A DNA stretch of 64,000 bases from Bacteroidaceae bacterium (GTDB taxonomy: Bacteria > Bacteroidota > Bacteroidia > Bacteroidales > Bacteroidaceae). The stretch covers positions 1-64,000 of the forward strand of contig JAGCDE010000005.1 in the NCBI GenBank assembly GCA_017651315.1, given 5' to 3'. Below the pieces are notes generated by a model. It did no database searches and was not told where the DNA came from. It saw only the letters and a program-made list of their open reading frames with translations. This document shows positions 53,341 to 63,296 of the stretch, one piece after another (within the stretch, counting starts at the first letter, position 1; every line of letters begins with the position of its first letter). The translations under genes were made by a program, and so were the position numbers.

Positions 53341-54040
53341 TGTGGTGATTCTGGCCGGAGGTTTGGGTACAAGGCTTCGCAGCGTGGTGAGCGATGTACC
53401 CAAGTGTATGGCGCCTGTTGGCGGACATCCCTTCCTGGAGTGGATTCTCAAGTGGGTTGGAGAGTTTGAGGTGAACCGTATAATACTTTCTCTTGGGTAC
53501 AAGGGCAATATTGTCACAGACTGGGTGGAGAGTGAACAGCGTTTCTGTTCATTGCCGATAGACTGGGTGATTGAGGAGACTCCTCTCGGTACCGGCGGCG
53601 GGATAAGGCTGGCCATGTCGAAAACGGCTGCCGGGCGTGTTGTTGTTCTGAACGGCGATACTTTTTTCAATGTCGATCTGGATGCTTTGTGTGCATTCAG
53701 CCAGAATACAGGCTCCTTGCTTACGGTGGCTCTCAAGCCCATGGATGATTTTGACAGATACGGTTCTGTCATCCTTGACGGGGACGGCCGCATAACATCC
53801 TTCAATGAAAAGAGATATTGTGAAAAGGGTCTCATCAACGGAGGTGTTTATTGCATTGACGCTTCCGGCGGACTTCTGGCGGACAAACCTGAGAAATTCT
53901 CGTTCGAGAAGGAGGTTCTGGAGCCTCTTTCCCGGAAAGGCCTCCTCTCCGGTTTCGTGAGTGACGGTGCTTTCATTGATATAGGAATTCCGGAGGATTG
54001 GGAACTGGCCCAGACATTCATACCTTCGAATATAAGATAA
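53333..54040 (+). CDS. hddC: D-glycero-alpha-D-manno-heptose-1-phosphate guanylyltransferase
   Basis: A 235-aa sugar nucleotidyltransferase: FDVVILAGGLGTRLRSV at the N-terminus, ETPLGTGGGIRLAM near residue 85, and VVLNGDTFFNVDLD near 105 (metal-binding aspartate). It is expected to make GDP-D-glycero-alpha-D-manno-heptose. The guanylyl preference is inferred from the hddA/gmhA/gmhB neighbours, since the fold alone does not set the nucleotide. Confidence 0.9.
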   Translation: MFDVVILAGGLGTRLRSVVSDVPKCMAPVGGHPFLEWILKWVGEFEVNRIILSLGYKGNIVTDWVESEQRFCSLPIDWVIEETPLGTGGGIRLAMSKTAAGRVVVLNGDTFFNVDLDALCAFSQNTGSLLTVALKPMDDFDRYGSVILDGDGRITSFNEKRYCEKGLINGGVYCIDASGGLLADKPEKFSFEKEVLEPLSRKGLLSGFVSDGAFIDIGIPEDWELAQTFIPSNIR

Positions 54041-54044
54041 CGTT

Positions 54045-54518
54045 ATGATTATCCCCGAAAAACTCTTAGGGCAATGTGACACCCTGTTCCTTGACCGTGA
54101 CGGCGTAGTCAACGTGTGGCTGCCCGGTGACTATGTCAAGACTTGGGAGGAGTTCCGTTTCAATGAAGGCTTTACGGAGTTTATCTGCCGGTATTCGGCC
54201 TGTTTCCGGCATATTATAGTCGTGACCAACCAGCGGGGAGTGGGAAAGGGACTCATGACGTTTGAGCAGCTTGAGGAGATTCACGCAAGGATGCTTGAAA
54301 CAATTGCCGGTTCAGGCGGGAGGATAGACCATATTTATGTATGTACTTCGGTCAGTGAATCGGATCCTATGCGCAAGCCTAACCCCGGCATGGCTCTTCA
54401 GGCCATGCGGGATTATCCTGATATAGCAATGGAGAGGTCGCTTATGATAGGTGACCAGCCCTCTGACCGCCTCTTTGCCGGGAACTGCGGTATGCATTTC
54501 CTCTTTTGGGAGAATTGA
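54045..54518 (+). CDS. gmhB: D-glycero-D-manno-heptose-1,7-bisphosphate phosphatase
   Basis: A 157-aa HAD phosphatase: catalytic FLDRDGVVNVW near residue 16, VVTNQRGVGKG near 59, and RKPNPGM and MIGDQPSD near 105-130. It removes the 7-phosphate. The usual zinc-binding loop with several Cys/His between the middle motifs is reduced here to YVCTSVSESDPMRKP with one cysteine, so zinc is probably not bound. It completes the heptose operon, 4 bp after hddC. Confidence 0.9.
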   Translation: MIIPEKLLGQCDTLFLDRDGVVNVWLPGDYVKTWEEFRFNEGFTEFICRYSACFRHIIVVTNQRGVGKGLMTFEQLEEIHARMLETIAGSGGRIDHIYVCTSVSESDPMRKPNPGMALQAMRDYPDIAMERSLMIGDQPSDRLFAGNCGMHFLFWEN

Positions 54519-54527
54519 TCCGGGCTG

Positions 54528-55652
54528 TCATTCCGCTGCCTTTCTCACGGAACGGGTCATGTTGGACCATGCATATCTCTTCTTTTCCTGTATGATACCT
54601 TCATCGAACTGCTCCTGCCGCCTGTTTTCAAAGAAGTCTATGAGAGCATCGGCTATGGCACCGGCTTCCGGACATACTACATAACCCACCTTGCCGTCGG
54701 GAACTGTTTCAGCCAGGCCGCCGACATCGGTCACAAGCATCGGTTTCTCAAAATGATAGGCAATCTGTGTCACTCCGCTCTGCGTGGCCGATTTGTATGG
54801 CTGCACGATTATGTCGGCTGCCCCGAAACAGTACCGCACCTCACTGTCTGGCACGAAATCGCTTTTCCAGACCACCAGGCCCTCCAGTCCGAGCTCTTTT
54901 TCAAGTTCAAGGTATTTCTCAGAGCCACTGTAGAATTCTCCTGCCACGATAAGCCGCACGTTCAGGTCGCGGAATCTGCTGTCGGCATATGCCTTGAGCA
55001 GCAGGTCCAGACCTTTGTAGTCACGGATGAGGCCGAAAAAGAGCATGTAACGCATTCCTTCGTCAAGGCCGAGGAAACGGAGAGACTCCTCACGGGATGT
55101 CTTCGGGCCGAAATTGTCATACAGCGGATGCCGGCAGAAAATACGTGGTTTGACTGTATCAAACTGTCCCAGATCCTCGAGGACGGACTCGGACATGGCT
55201 ATGAACCCGTCAACCGACCGTGTGAAATATCTGCCTAACAGACGGTCTCCGGGCCTGTGCTCATGCGGAATGATGTTATCCAATATTGAGACCACCCTTG
55301 TCTTTCCGTTGCGTCTTGCTATCCTGGCTACCATGCCGAAGGCGGGTCCCATGAATGGCAGCCAGAACTTAATGACAAGAATATCGGGTTCCAGGTCTCT
55401 GATGATACGTCCTGTCCTGATCCAGCTGAACGGATTGACAGAATTCAGACTGCGTACTATCTTCAAATCCTCTGGTTCCGGTTCGGTCGAGTATTGGGTC
55501 TTTCCCGGAAACAGGAATGACGGATACTGGAGAGTGAAAGTATAGACAGTCACATCTTCACCCTCGGTTGCGAACTGCCTTGCAAGACGCTCGTTATATA
55601 CTGCAAGTCCGCCTCTGTATGGCCAGGCGGTACCCAAAATCGCTATTTTCAT
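54528..55652 (-). CDS. Family 4 glycosyltransferase
   Basis: 374 aa from the ATG at 55652 (MKIAILGTAWPYRGGLAVYN); the longer frame runs into the promoter. A GT-B enzyme: the N-terminal half has the GG acceptor loop. The C-terminal half has LFFGLIRDYKGLDLLLKAY near residue 200, then FGAADIIVQPYKSATQSGV near 285, the usual nucleotide-sugar EX7E-like region. It ends 9 bp from the convergent gmhB stop, so it is likely a user of the heptose or of another sugar in the same glycan (inference). Confidence 0.92.
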   Translation of the reverse strand: MKIAILGTAWPYRGGLAVYNERLARQFATEGEDVTVYTFTLQYPSFLFPGKTQYSTEPEPEDLKIVRSLNSVNPFSWIRTGRIIRDLEPDILVIKFWLPFMGPAFGMVARIARRNGKTRVVSILDNIIPHEHRPGDRLLGRYFTRSVDGFIAMSESVLEDLGQFDTVKPRIFCRHPLYDNFGPKTSREESLRFLGLDEGMRYMLFFGLIRDYKGLDLLLKAYADSRFRDLNVRLIVAGEFYSGSEKYLELEKELGLEGLVVWKSDFVPDSEVRYCFGAADIIVQPYKSATQSGVTQIAYHFEKPMLVTDVGGLAETVPDGKVGYVVCPEAGAIADALIDFFENRRQEQFDEGIIQEKKRYAWSNMTRSVRKAAE

Positions 55653-55697
55653 AACAGGTAAATCTCTATTTGATTGGATTCTGAAGGAAATGTGAAG

Positions 55698-55727
55698 CAA
55701 AAATAGTATTTTCGCGCAACAATACAA
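55698..55727 (-). promoter_or_regulatory. Promoter of the family 4 glycosyltransferase gene
   Basis: The minus strand has TTG (55725-55727), 19-bp spacer, TATTTTTG (55698-55705), 45 bp before the ATG. An imperfect plus-strand element (TATTTTCG, 55707-55714) for the divergent YfhO gene overlaps it. Confidence 0.7.
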
Positions 55728-55745
55728 CAATTATATCCTTCAAGT

Positions 55746-58196
55746 ATGGAAAAGAAGAGAATACAGAGGTTTCTGCCTTACATAACCGCCATCGTGGTTT
55801 TCTCCATAATATCATCGCTTTACTGCCTGCCGGTATTCCAGGGTAAGCAGATACATACGGGCGATGATGTCCAGGCTCTCTCAGCAGTCCAGGAGGCACG
55901 CCGTTTCCATGAGGAGACCGGCAATTATACATGGTGGACCGGCTCCATGTTCTCAGGAATGCCTGGTTTCCAGGTAGGTGGAGGAAAATATCTCTCCCAG
56001 AAACTGATGAAACCGCTACTGGTTATATGCCACCCGTCATCCACGAAGATGCCGTTGGTATTCATCATGTTCTTTGTCAGTTTCTTCATTCTGCTCAGGT
56101 CATTCAGGATAGACAGGTGGCTTTCCATAGTGGGAGCGCTCGCCACAGGATTCTCGTCCTATTTCTTCATAATAGAGGCGGCCGGACACAACGGCAAGGC
56201 CTGGTCCATAGCCATGATGTCTGTGGTCCTTGGCGGTTTCTATCTGATTTTCAACAGGAGGTACGGATGGGGAGTCGCGCTTGTCATGGTTTTCACGGCC
56301 ATGGGATTCACGCCTCATCCCCAGATGGCCTACTACATGTTCATGCTGATAGGACTGCTTTTCCTTGTAGAGGTGTATATACATATCAGGGAAAAGAGAT
56401 ACAGGGATCTTGGCATCGCAACACTTCTGTTCGTGCTCGCTGTGGGAGTGGGAATGGGAACAGGTACCGCCAACATTTTCGCCAACCGTGAATATGCTGC
56501 CGAGACCATGCGCGGAGGCCATTCCGAACTCACTCCTGAGGGTGATGCCAACAAGACCAAAGGCCTCAATCTGGATTATGCAACCGCTTGGAGCTATGGA
56601 ATAGACGAGTCGCTCACCTTCCTGATTCCCGGTTTCATGGGAACGGCATCGGGTTATGACTTGGGCACTGATTCGGAACTTTACCGTGTCATGGTTAAAA
56701 ACGGCGTATCCAAAGCCGATGCAAAAGACATTTCCAGCCAGGCTCCCACATATTGGGGAGAACAGCCTTTCACTGTCGGTTCTGTCTATGCCGGTGCTGC
56801 TGTCTGCTTTCTTTTCCTGCTGGGACTTCTCATAGTCAAGGGACCTTATAAATGGGGTCTGCTTATAGCGACATTGCTGTCCTTTGCCCTTTCGTGGGGT
56901 AAGAACTGGATGGGACTCACTGAATTCTTCTTCAACTGGTTCCCTCTCTATGACAAGTTCCGTTCGGTCTCCTCCATACTGATCGTGGCCGAGGTGACCA
57001 TGCCTCTCTTAGGTTTTCTTGCCCTTAAGCAGATAATGGATGGGACGGCCGACAAGGAGAAACTGAACCGCAACATATACATATCGGCCGGTGTGACAGG
57101 AGGCATCTGTCTTTTGCTTGCCCTCTTCGGTGGTTCCATGCTCTCCTTCACTTCATCCTATGATTCAAGCATTCAGGATGTCTGGCCGGACTGGTTGTAT
57201 GCTGCTTTGATTGAAGACCGGGCTTCAATGCTTCGGAGCGACTCGTTCCGTTCTCTGGTTTTCGTGCTTCTGACGGCTGCTATAGTATGGCTTTTCTCTA
57301 ACGGCAGGCTCAGGCAGAATGTGATGGTAATAGCTTTGGGAGTCATTGTCGTGGCCGATATGTGGCCGGTTGACCGCCGTTTCCTGAATGACAGTAACTA
57401 TGTCACTTCCAGGCAGGGTCAGAACAGGTTTGCCATGCAACCGTACGAGAAGGCCATCCTCTCTGATCCCGATCCCCATTACAGGGTATTCAACCTTGCA
57501 GCCAATACCTTCAACGATGCCCGTACATCGTATTATCTGAAGTCTCTTGGAGGTTACAGCGCCGCCAAGCTGCGCCGTTATCAGGATATCATAGACCAGT
57601 ACCTGTCCAAACCCGATATCGAGGTTGCGAGCATGTTGAATGCCAAATACATAATCACTAAGGGAGAGGATGGCAATCCCACCCCGATGCGTAATCCGGC
57701 TGCCATGGGCAATGCCTGGTTCGTGGATTCTGTGGTGGTGGTGCCCGGTCCGGTCGAGGAGTGCTCTGCACTCGGCAGCATAAACCTGAGGAACACTGCG
57801 GTGCTTGATGATGATTTCGCAGGATTCGTGAAGGATTTCCGTCCAGGTCATGACAATTCCGCGACCGTCAGACTGAACACATACGCTCCCGATGCCCTCA
57901 CATACAGTTCAAGTTCATCGAAGGACGGCACCATTGTGTTTTCGGAAATATACTATCCTTACGGATGGAAGGCCTACATTGACGGTAAACCGTGTGAGAT
58001 ATTCCGTGTGAATTATCTGCTGAGGGCTGTCAACGTTCCGGCAGGACAGCATGATATACGTTTCGAGTTCCGTCCTGACAGCGTCAGGAAGGGTAATCTG
58101 GTTTCCGGGTTGTTCATCGGGATAATGTACCTTACTGTTCTGGCCTTGATAGCAGGAACTCTAATAAGGAGAGGTCGTCAGCCCAGGTCAGCTTGA
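55746..58196 (+). CDS. YfhO-family polytopic membrane protein
   Basis: An 816-aa protein with about 12-14 membrane segments, then a large extracytoplasmic C-terminal part (residues about 560-785) and a last helix. Its start RFLPYITAIVVFSIISSLYC and the motifs GDDVQALSAVQEARRFHEET and TWWTGSMFSGMPGFQVGG match YfhO. Gram-positive YfhO proteins are GT-C-like enzymes that add sugars to lipoteichoic acid, so a lipid-linked-sugar transferase in glycan decoration is likely (inference). It is transcribed away from the glycosyltransferase and overlaps the convergent cytidylyltransferase gene by 65 bp. Confidence 0.9.
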   Translation: MEKKRIQRFLPYITAIVVFSIISSLYCLPVFQGKQIHTGDDVQALSAVQEARRFHEETGNYTWWTGSMFSGMPGFQVGGGKYLSQKLMKPLLVICHPSSTKMPLVFIMFFVSFFILLRSFRIDRWLSIVGALATGFSSYFFIIEAAGHNGKAWSIAMMSVVLGGFYLIFNRRYGWGVALVMVFTAMGFTPHPQMAYYMFMLIGLLFLVEVYIHIREKRYRDLGIATLLFVLAVGVGMGTGTANIFANREYAAETMRGGHSELTPEGDANKTKGLNLDYATAWSYGIDESLTFLIPGFMGTASGYDLGTDSELYRVMVKNGVSKADAKDISSQAPTYWGEQPFTVGSVYAGAAVCFLFLLGLLIVKGPYKWGLLIATLLSFALSWGKNWMGLTEFFFNWFPLYDKFRSVSSILIVAEVTMPLLGFLALKQIMDGTADKEKLNRNIYISAGVTGGICLLLALFGGSMLSFTSSYDSSIQDVWPDWLYAALIEDRASMLRSDSFRSLVFVLLTAAIVWLFSNGRLRQNVMVIALGVIVVADMWPVDRRFLNDSNYVTSRQGQNRFAMQPYEKAILSDPDPHYRVFNLAANTFNDARTSYYLKSLGGYSAAKLRRYQDIIDQYLSKPDIEVASMLNAKYIITKGEDGNPTPMRNPAAMGNAWFVDSVVVVPGPVEECSALGSINLRNTAVLDDDFAGFVKDFRPGHDNSATVRLNTYAPDALTYSSSSSKDGTIVFSEIYYPYGWKAYIDGKPCEIFRVNYLLRAVNVPAGQHDIRFEFRPDSVRKGNLVSGLFIGIMYLTVLALIAGTLIRRGRQPRSA

Positions 58197-58836
58197 TGTT
58201 GCGTTCGCTTCCGCGTACAATCCCCACCTTTACTCCGGGGAGATAACGCAATACCGTGCCGCAGTCGTCCGTGGCGGTGAATCCCGGATCCTGCAGAGCT
58301 ATTCGGTATGCCTCCTGAATCGTTTTCTGGCGGAAAGCCTGTGGAGTCTGCATTCTCCAGAGAAGGCGTCGTTCCTGTATTGATTCCATGACGGTACCTG
58401 CAGCATCGCACTGTACAATGGTATCAACTGTGGGTATTGCCACATCCACTGCATCATAGCTTTCCATTGCCTTCAGAGTATCGGTTATGATCTGTTCCGT
58501 AACTAAAGGCCGTGCCGCGTCATGGAACAGCATCACCAGATCGGGTTTTTCCCTGAAATGGTGTACTGCCGAGAGACTCGAGTCAAAACGTTCCTTTCCA
58601 CCGGGCAATATGGCGGTCACCTTGCTCCAGTTATTGGTCCTGACCAATGATTGTACTCTATCAATGAATTCTGTTGCGGTGACAATCACTACCTGGTCAA
58701 TTCCGGTATGATTGCAGAAAGTCTGTACGGAGTGTTCCAAAACAGTCTTTCCACCCAGTGGCAGGAACTGCTTAGGGGTGGAAAGACCGGTTCTTGAACC
58801 TGAGCCTGCGGCAAGTATTACGGCTACAGTCTCCAT
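58132..58836 (-). CDS. IspD/TarI-type cytidylyltransferase
   Basis: A 234-aa nucleotidyltransferase: AVILAAGSGSRTGLSTPKQF, GGKERFDSS, FHDAARPLV, QTPQAFRQK and TDDCGTVLRYLPG. By eye it is about half identical to the N-domain of the fusion at 22292..23671, and clearly less like Bacteroides IspD as I remember it. It could therefore make CDP-ribitol, or be the organism's 2-C-methyl-D-erythritol-4-phosphate cytidylyltransferase (IspD); I leave the symbol blank. It starts 13 bp downstream of metG, so the two are probably cotranscribed. Its last 65 bp overlap the YfhO gene. Confidence 0.88.
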   Translation of the reverse strand: METVAVILAAGSGSRTGLSTPKQFLPLGGKTVLEHSVQTFCNHTGIDQVVIVTATEFIDRVQSLVRTNNWSKVTAILPGGKERFDSSLSAVHHFREKPDLVMLFHDAARPLVTEQIITDTLKAMESYDAVDVAIPTVDTIVQCDAAGTVMESIQERRLLWRMQTPQAFRQKTIQEAYRIALQDPGFTATDDCGTVLRYLPGVKVGIVRGSERNIKLTWADDLSLLEFLLSRPEQ

Positions 58837-58849
58837 GTGGTAATGTGCT

Positions 58850-60910
58850 TCAGCAAACTTCGCTGCCCGGTTTGACTGGACGCTGAACGGTTGTCACTGA
58901 CAGTGTGCCGTCGGCATCCAATGCACTCAGTATCATACCTTGGCTCTCGCGGCCCATAATCTTGCGCGGGGCAAGGTTTGCAATGAAACAGACCTGCTTG
59001 CCTGTCAGGTCTTCGGGCTTGTACCATTGGGCGATTCCTGACAGGATGGTGCGGCCACCCAGACCGTCATCGATTTTGAACTGGAGCAACTTGTCTGATT
59101 TGGGCACCTTTATGCACTCCAGCACCGTACCTACACGGATATCCAGCTTCTCAAACTCCGGGAACTGAATATTCTCCTTTATAGGTTTGGCGGGCATTGC
59201 TGCTGCGGCAGCCTTCTCGTTCTCCTCCTTGCGCTTGAGCAGTTTCTGGATCTGTGCCTCTATGACCTCATCCTCAATCTTCTCGAACAGAAGCTCCGGC
59301 TTGTTCAGCTTATGACCGGCGGAGAGCAAATCAATGGCACCCAGACGGTCCCACTGTGCACCCTCCAGGCCAATCATGTCACGCAGTCTCTCACTTGAGA
59401 ACGGCAGGAACGGCTCAAAGGCTATTGCCAGGTTGGCTACCAGCTGGAGAGATATGTTAAGGATGGTCTCAACACGCTTCATATCGGTCTTGGCCAGTTT
59501 CCAGGGCTCGGTATCGGCCAGATACTTGTTGCCTATGCGGGCCAGGTTCATGGCCTCCTTCTGTGCCTCGCGGAACTTGAAGTTCTCCAGAAGTGACTCA
59601 AGCTGCTGCTTGACATCGGCAAACTCCTTAAGAGTGTCGCGGTCATAGTCGGTCAGTTCTCCGCAGGGCGGAACCACGCCGTCAAAGTATTTCTGTGTCA
59701 GTACCAGGGCACGGTTGACGAAGTTGCCGTATATGGCTACCAGCTCGTTGTTGTTGCGGGCCTGGAAATCTTTCCATGTGAAGTTGTTGTCCTTGGTCTC
59801 GGGGGCGTTGGCGGTAAGCACGTAGCGCATCACGTCGGCCTTGCCCGGGAAATCCTCTAAATACTCGTGAACCCATACGGCCCAGTTGCGTGAGGTGGAT
59901 ATCTTGTCATCCTCCAGATTCAGGAACTCGTTGCTGGGCACGTTGTCGGGCAGGATGAATGTGCCCTCGGCCTTAAGCATGGAGGGGAACACGATGCAGT
60001 GGAACACTATGTTGTCCTTACCGATAAAATGGATAAGGCGTGTGTCGGGGTCCTTCCACCAGGTCTCCCAGCTGCCGCGCTCGGGATGGGCGTCACAATA
60101 CTCCTTGGTGTTGCTTATGTAGCCTATGGGAGCATCGAACCACACATAGAGCACCTTACCCTCGGCTCCCTCTACCGGAACGGGAATACCCCAGTCCAGG
60201 TCACGGCTCACGGCGCGGGGCTGCAGACCCATGTCGAGCCAGCTCTTGCACTGGCCATATACATTGGGACGCCACTCCTTGTGCTCCTCCAGGATCCATT
60301 TTTCAAGCCACTCCTGATACTGCTCCAAGGGCAGATACCAGTGTGTGGTCTCCTTCATCACGGGCTTGCTGCCGCTTACGGTGCTGATAGGGTTGATTAG
60401 TTCTGTAGGTGAGAGTGATGTGCCGCACTTCTCGCACTGGTCACCGTAGGCATGCTCGTAGTGGCAGTGAGGGCACTCACCGGTGATATAGCGGTCAGCG
60501 AGGAACATGCGGGCCTCCTCATCGTAGTACTGCTCGCTTGTCTTCTGGATGAACTTGCCGGTATCATAAAGCTTACGGAAAAAGTCCGATGCAACCTTAT
60601 GGTGAGTGGGGGAACTGGTACGTCCGTAGATATCGTACGATATGCCCATACCCTTGAAGGTCTCCTTCATCTGATAGTGGTAGCGGTCGATGATCTCCTT
60701 GGGTGTGACGCCCTCTTTCCTGGCGCGTATGGTGATGGGCACTCCGTGCTCGTCGCTGCCTCCTATGAACATCACGTCAACCTTCTTCAGGCGTTGGTAA
60801 CGGACATAAATATCGGCCGGAACGTATGCGCCTGCCAAGTGGCCTATATGCAGCGGGCCGTTGGCGTAGGGCAGGGCCGATGTAACCAGAATCCTCTTGT
60901 AATCTTTCAT
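58850..60910 (-). CDS. metG: Methionyl-tRNA synthetase
   Basis: 686 aa from the ATG at 60910 ([20 protein letters not shown]), which fits related proteins better than an ATG at 60919. Class I synthetase: HIGH-type HIGHLAG, zinc cysteines in [17 protein letters not shown] near residue 146, and [11 protein letters not shown] in place of KMSKS. A C-terminal tRNA-binding domain covers about residues 580-686 ([19 protein letters not shown]). It charges tRNA-Met. It heads a short operon with the cytidylyltransferase. Confidence 0.98.
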   Translation of the reverse strand: MKDYKRILVTSALPYANGPLHIGHLAGAYVPADIYVRYQRLKKVDVMFIGGSDEHGVPITIRARKEGVTPKEIIDRYHYQMKETFKGMGISYDIYGRTSSPTHHKVASDFFRKLYDTGKFIQKTSEQYYDEEARMFLADRYITGECPHCHYEHAYGDQCEKCGTSLSPTELINPISTVSGSKPVMKETTHWYLPLEQYQEWLEKWILEEHKEWRPNVYGQCKSWLDMGLQPRAVSRDLDWGIPVPVEGAEGKVLYVWFDAPIGYISNTKEYCDAHPERGSWETWWKDPDTRLIHFIGKDNIVFHCIVFPSMLKAEGTFILPDNVPSNEFLNLEDDKISTSRNWAVWVHEYLEDFPGKADVMRYVLTANAPETKDNNFTWKDFQARNNNELVAIYGNFVNRALVLTQKYFDGVVPPCGELTDYDRDTLKEFADVKQQLESLLENFKFREAQKEAMNLARIGNKYLADTEPWKLAKTDMKRVETILNISLQLVANLAIAFEPFLPFSSERLRDMIGLEGAQWDRLGAIDLLSAGHKLNKPELLFEKIEDEVIEAQIQKLLKRKEENEKAAAAAMPAKPIKENIQFPEFEKLDIRVGTVLECIKVPKSDKLLQFKIDDGLGGRTILSGIAQWYKPEDLTGKQVCFIANLAPRKIMGRESQGMILSALDADGTLSVTTVQRPVKPGSEVC

Positions 60911-60954
60911 AAAAACCATATTGTGTTTCAAACCGCGAAGTTAATAAAAAAACT

Positions 60955-60976
60955 TTGGCATTGGCGTTGGCTTTGG
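60955..60976. repeat. Intergenic TTGGCN hexamer repeat
   Basis: TTGGCA, TTGGCG, TTGGCT and a partial TTGG, preceded by AC as at 50375. The 24-bp stretch is almost the same as the one in the M64 signal-peptide region, with two units exchanged. It lies upstream of metG, outside any gene I can support. Confidence 0.75.
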
Positions 60977-61045
60977 TTATTTTACGGTCTGGAGTTCCGG
61001 AAGCTGCACACCGTCCTGAGGTCAGCGCCAGGGTTGACGCGAAAT

Positions 61046-61082
61046 AAGCAGGGGTTGACTCCAAATGAGCCAACCCCTGCTT
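61046..61082 (-). terminator. Strong hairpin terminator after rpsO
   Basis: AAGCAGGGGTTG (61046-61057) and CAACCCCTGCTT (61071-61082) form a perfect 12-bp stem 14 bp beyond the rpsO stop. The minus strand continues with TTATTTCG and the plus strand with TTTTGC, so it may work in either direction. The rest of the gap to metG is unremarkable apart from the hexamer repeat. Confidence 0.82.
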
Positions 61083-61096
61083 TTGCGTGTTGAGCC

Positions 61097-61366
61097 TTAC
61101 TTGCGCAGACCCAGTTCCTTGACAATTGCACGGTAACGCTCGATATCCCTGTCCTTGAGATAATTGAGCAGTGCGCGGCGCTTACCTACAAGCTGGGTCA
61201 GAGCCCTTTCTGTGCTATAATCCTTACGGTTCTCCTTAAGATGTTCCGTCAAATGGGATATACGGTATGAGAACAAGGCTATCTGGGACTCAGGGGACCC
61301 GGTATCCGTGTTGGACTTTCCGTACTTTCCAAAGATTTCTTGCTTTTTCTCCTTGTCTAAATACAT
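61097..61366 (-). CDS. rpsO: 30S ribosomal protein S15
   Basis: An 89-aa ribosomal protein that binds 16S rRNA in the central domain: GSPESQIALFSYRISHLTEH, then LVGKRRALLNYLKDRD. Length and sequence are typical. It is monocistronic, with a near-ideal promoter at 61404 and a strong terminator at 61046. Confidence 0.98.
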   Translation of the reverse strand: MYLDKEKKQEIFGKYGKSNTDTGSPESQIALFSYRISHLTEHLKENRKDYSTERALTQLVGKRRALLNYLKDRDIERYRAIVKELGLRK

Positions 61367-61403
61367 TTTCCTGTAATTGATGTGAAAACTCGTTTAGCGG
61401 GCG

Positions 61404-61433
61404 CAAAGTTACCTCTTCTTTTTTAATCTACAA
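61404..61433 (-). promoter_or_regulatory. Promoter of rpsO
   Basis: The minus strand has TTG (61431-61433), exactly 19 bp, then TAACTTTG (61404-61411), 37 bp before the ATG. This is a textbook Bacteroidota promoter. Confidence 0.8.
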
Positions 61434-61456
61434 TCTTTTTTGTGACATTTTTGCCG

Positions 61457-61464
61457 TAACTTTG
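61457..61464 (+). promoter_or_regulatory. -7 element for typA
   Basis: TAACTTTG, exact consensus, 24 bp before the typA ATG at 61489. No -33 TTG is at the standard distance. Confidence 0.55.
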
Positions 61465-61488
61465 CAGCCGCAAAGAAAACAGCACTAT

Positions 61489-63282
61489 ATGAACATCAGG
61501 AATATCGCAATCATAGCCCATGTTGACCATGGAAAGACAACTCTGGTTGACAAGATGATGTTGGCAGGCCACCTTTTCCGTGACAATCAGGCCAAGGGGG
61601 AACTCATGCTCGACAACAATGACCTGGAACGCGAGCGCGGCATAACCATTCTGTCCAAGAATGTATCTATTACTTATAAGGATACCAAGATCAACATCAT
61701 TGACACTCCGGGACACTCCGATTTTGGAGGCGAGGTGGAGCGTGTGCTCAACATGGCCGACGGCTGCATCCTTCTGGTGGATGCATTTGAGGGCCCGATG
61801 CCCCAGACCCGTTTCGTCCTTCAGAAGGCACTACAGATAGGGCTCAAGCCTATAGTGGTTGTCAATAAGGTGGATAAGCCCAACTGTCGTCCCGAGGAGG
61901 TTTATGAAATGGTGTTCGATCTGATGTTCGCGCTTGACGCCACAGAGGACCAGCTGGATTTCCCCGTGCTTTACGGCTCTGCCAAGCAGAACTGGATGAG
62001 CACCGACTGGAAACAGCCCACAGACAACATACTGCCCCTGCTTGATGCAATCATCAAATATATTCCCGCCCCCAAGCAGGAGGAGGGTACCCTGCAGATG
62101 CTCATCACTTCACTTGATTACTCGTCATATACCGGACGTATCGCTGTGGGCCGCGTTAACCGCGGTGTACTGAACGAGGGTATGACCTGCACACTGGCAC
62201 ATCGTGACGGCAGTAAGGAGAAGGTAAAGATCAAGGAACTCCACACCTTTGAGGGCATGGGCCGCAAGCGTGTTCCCACCGTTGAGGCCGGTGATATATG
62301 CGCCATAGTAGGTCTTGACAAGTTTGAGATAGGCGATACCATTTGTGATGCCGAGAATCCCGATCCGCTGCCCCCTATAGCAATCGACGAGCCTACCATG
62401 AGTATGCTCTTTTCTATAAATGACTCTCCTTTCTTTGGTAAGGAGGGCAAGTACGTTACATCCCGCCATATTCAGGACCGTCTGAATCTGGAGCTTGACA
62501 AGAACCTGGCTCTGCGTGTACGCCGTACCGAGGAGGACGGCAAGTGGATTGTTTCGGGACGTGGGGTTTTGCATCTGTCCATATTGATTGAAACCATGCG
62601 GCGCGAAGGCTACGAGCTTCAGGTGGGCCAGCCTCAGGTCATCATGAAGGAGATTGACGGCAGAAACTGCGAGCCCGTCGAAGAACTGACCATAAGCGTG
62701 CCGGAGGAGTTTGCCAGCAAGATGATAGACCTTGCCACCAAACGCAAAGGTGAGATGACCTCGATGGATACACAAGGTGACCGCGTGGTCATAGTTTTCG
62801 AGATACCTTCACGTGGAATCATCGGACTCAGGACAAACGTGCTGACGGCTTCACAGGGAGAAGCCGTGATGGCTCACCGGTTCAAGGAGTATCAGCCATA
62901 CAAGGGTGAGATAGAGAGGAGGGTCAACGGCTCGATGGTTGCCATGGAGACAGGTACAGTATTTGCCTATGCGCTTGACAAGCTCCAGGACAGGGGAAGA
63001 TTCTTCATAAGTCCGCAGGAACAAGTGTATGCCGGGCAGGTTGTAGGAGAACACGTGCATGAGAAGGATCTGGTTATTAATGTGACCAAGAGCAAGCAGC
63101 TGACCAACATGCGTGCCAGCGGTTCGGACGAGAAGGCACACCTGGCCCCTCCCGTAGTCTTTTCGCTTGAGGAGGCTCTGGAGTACATAAAGAACGACGA
63201 GTATGTTGAGGTGACCCCTAAGAGCATGAGGATGCGCAAGATCATTCTCAATGAACTTGAAAGGAAGAGGGCTTCCAGATAA
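61489..63282 (+). CDS. typA: Ribosome-associated GTPase TypA/BipA
   Basis: 597 aa from the ATG at 61489 ([20 protein letters not shown]); an upstream in-frame start overlaps the promoter. GTPase motifs: GHVDHGKTT-like P-loop, RERGITI switch [12 protein letters not shown] switch II, and NKVDKPN. Then EF-G-like domains and the TypA C-terminal domain ([20 protein letters not shown]) follow. It acts on the ribosome in 50S assembly and stress adaptation. It is divergent from rpsO. Confidence 0.98.
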   Translation: MNIRNIAIIAHVDHGKTTLVDKMMLAGHLFRDNQAKGELMLDNNDLERERGITILSKNVSITYKDTKINIIDTPGHSDFGGEVERVLNMADGCILLVDAFEGPMPQTRFVLQKALQIGLKPIVVVNKVDKPNCRPEEVYEMVFDLMFALDATEDQLDFPVLYGSAKQNWMSTDWKQPTDNILPLLDAIIKYIPAPKQEEGTLQMLITSLDYSSYTGRIAVGRVNRGVLNEGMTCTLAHRDGSKEKVKIKELHTFEGMGRKRVPTVEAGDICAIVGLDKFEIGDTICDAENPDPLPPIAIDEPTMSMLFSINDSPFFGKEGKYVTSRHIQDRLNLELDKNLALRVRRTEEDGKWIVSGRGVLHLSILIETMRREGYELQVGQPQVIMKEIDGRNCEPVEELTISVPEEFASKMIDLATKRKGEMTSMDTQGDRVVIVFEIPSRGIIGLRTNVLTASQGEAVMAHRFKEYQPYKGEIERRVNGSMVAMETGTVFAYALDKLQDRGRFFISPQEQVYAGQVVGEHVHEKDLVINVTKSKQLTNMRASGSDEKAHLAPPVVFSLEEALEYIKNDEYVEVTPKSMRMRKIILNELERKRASR

Positions 63283-63296
63283 CGTACACAGTAAAT

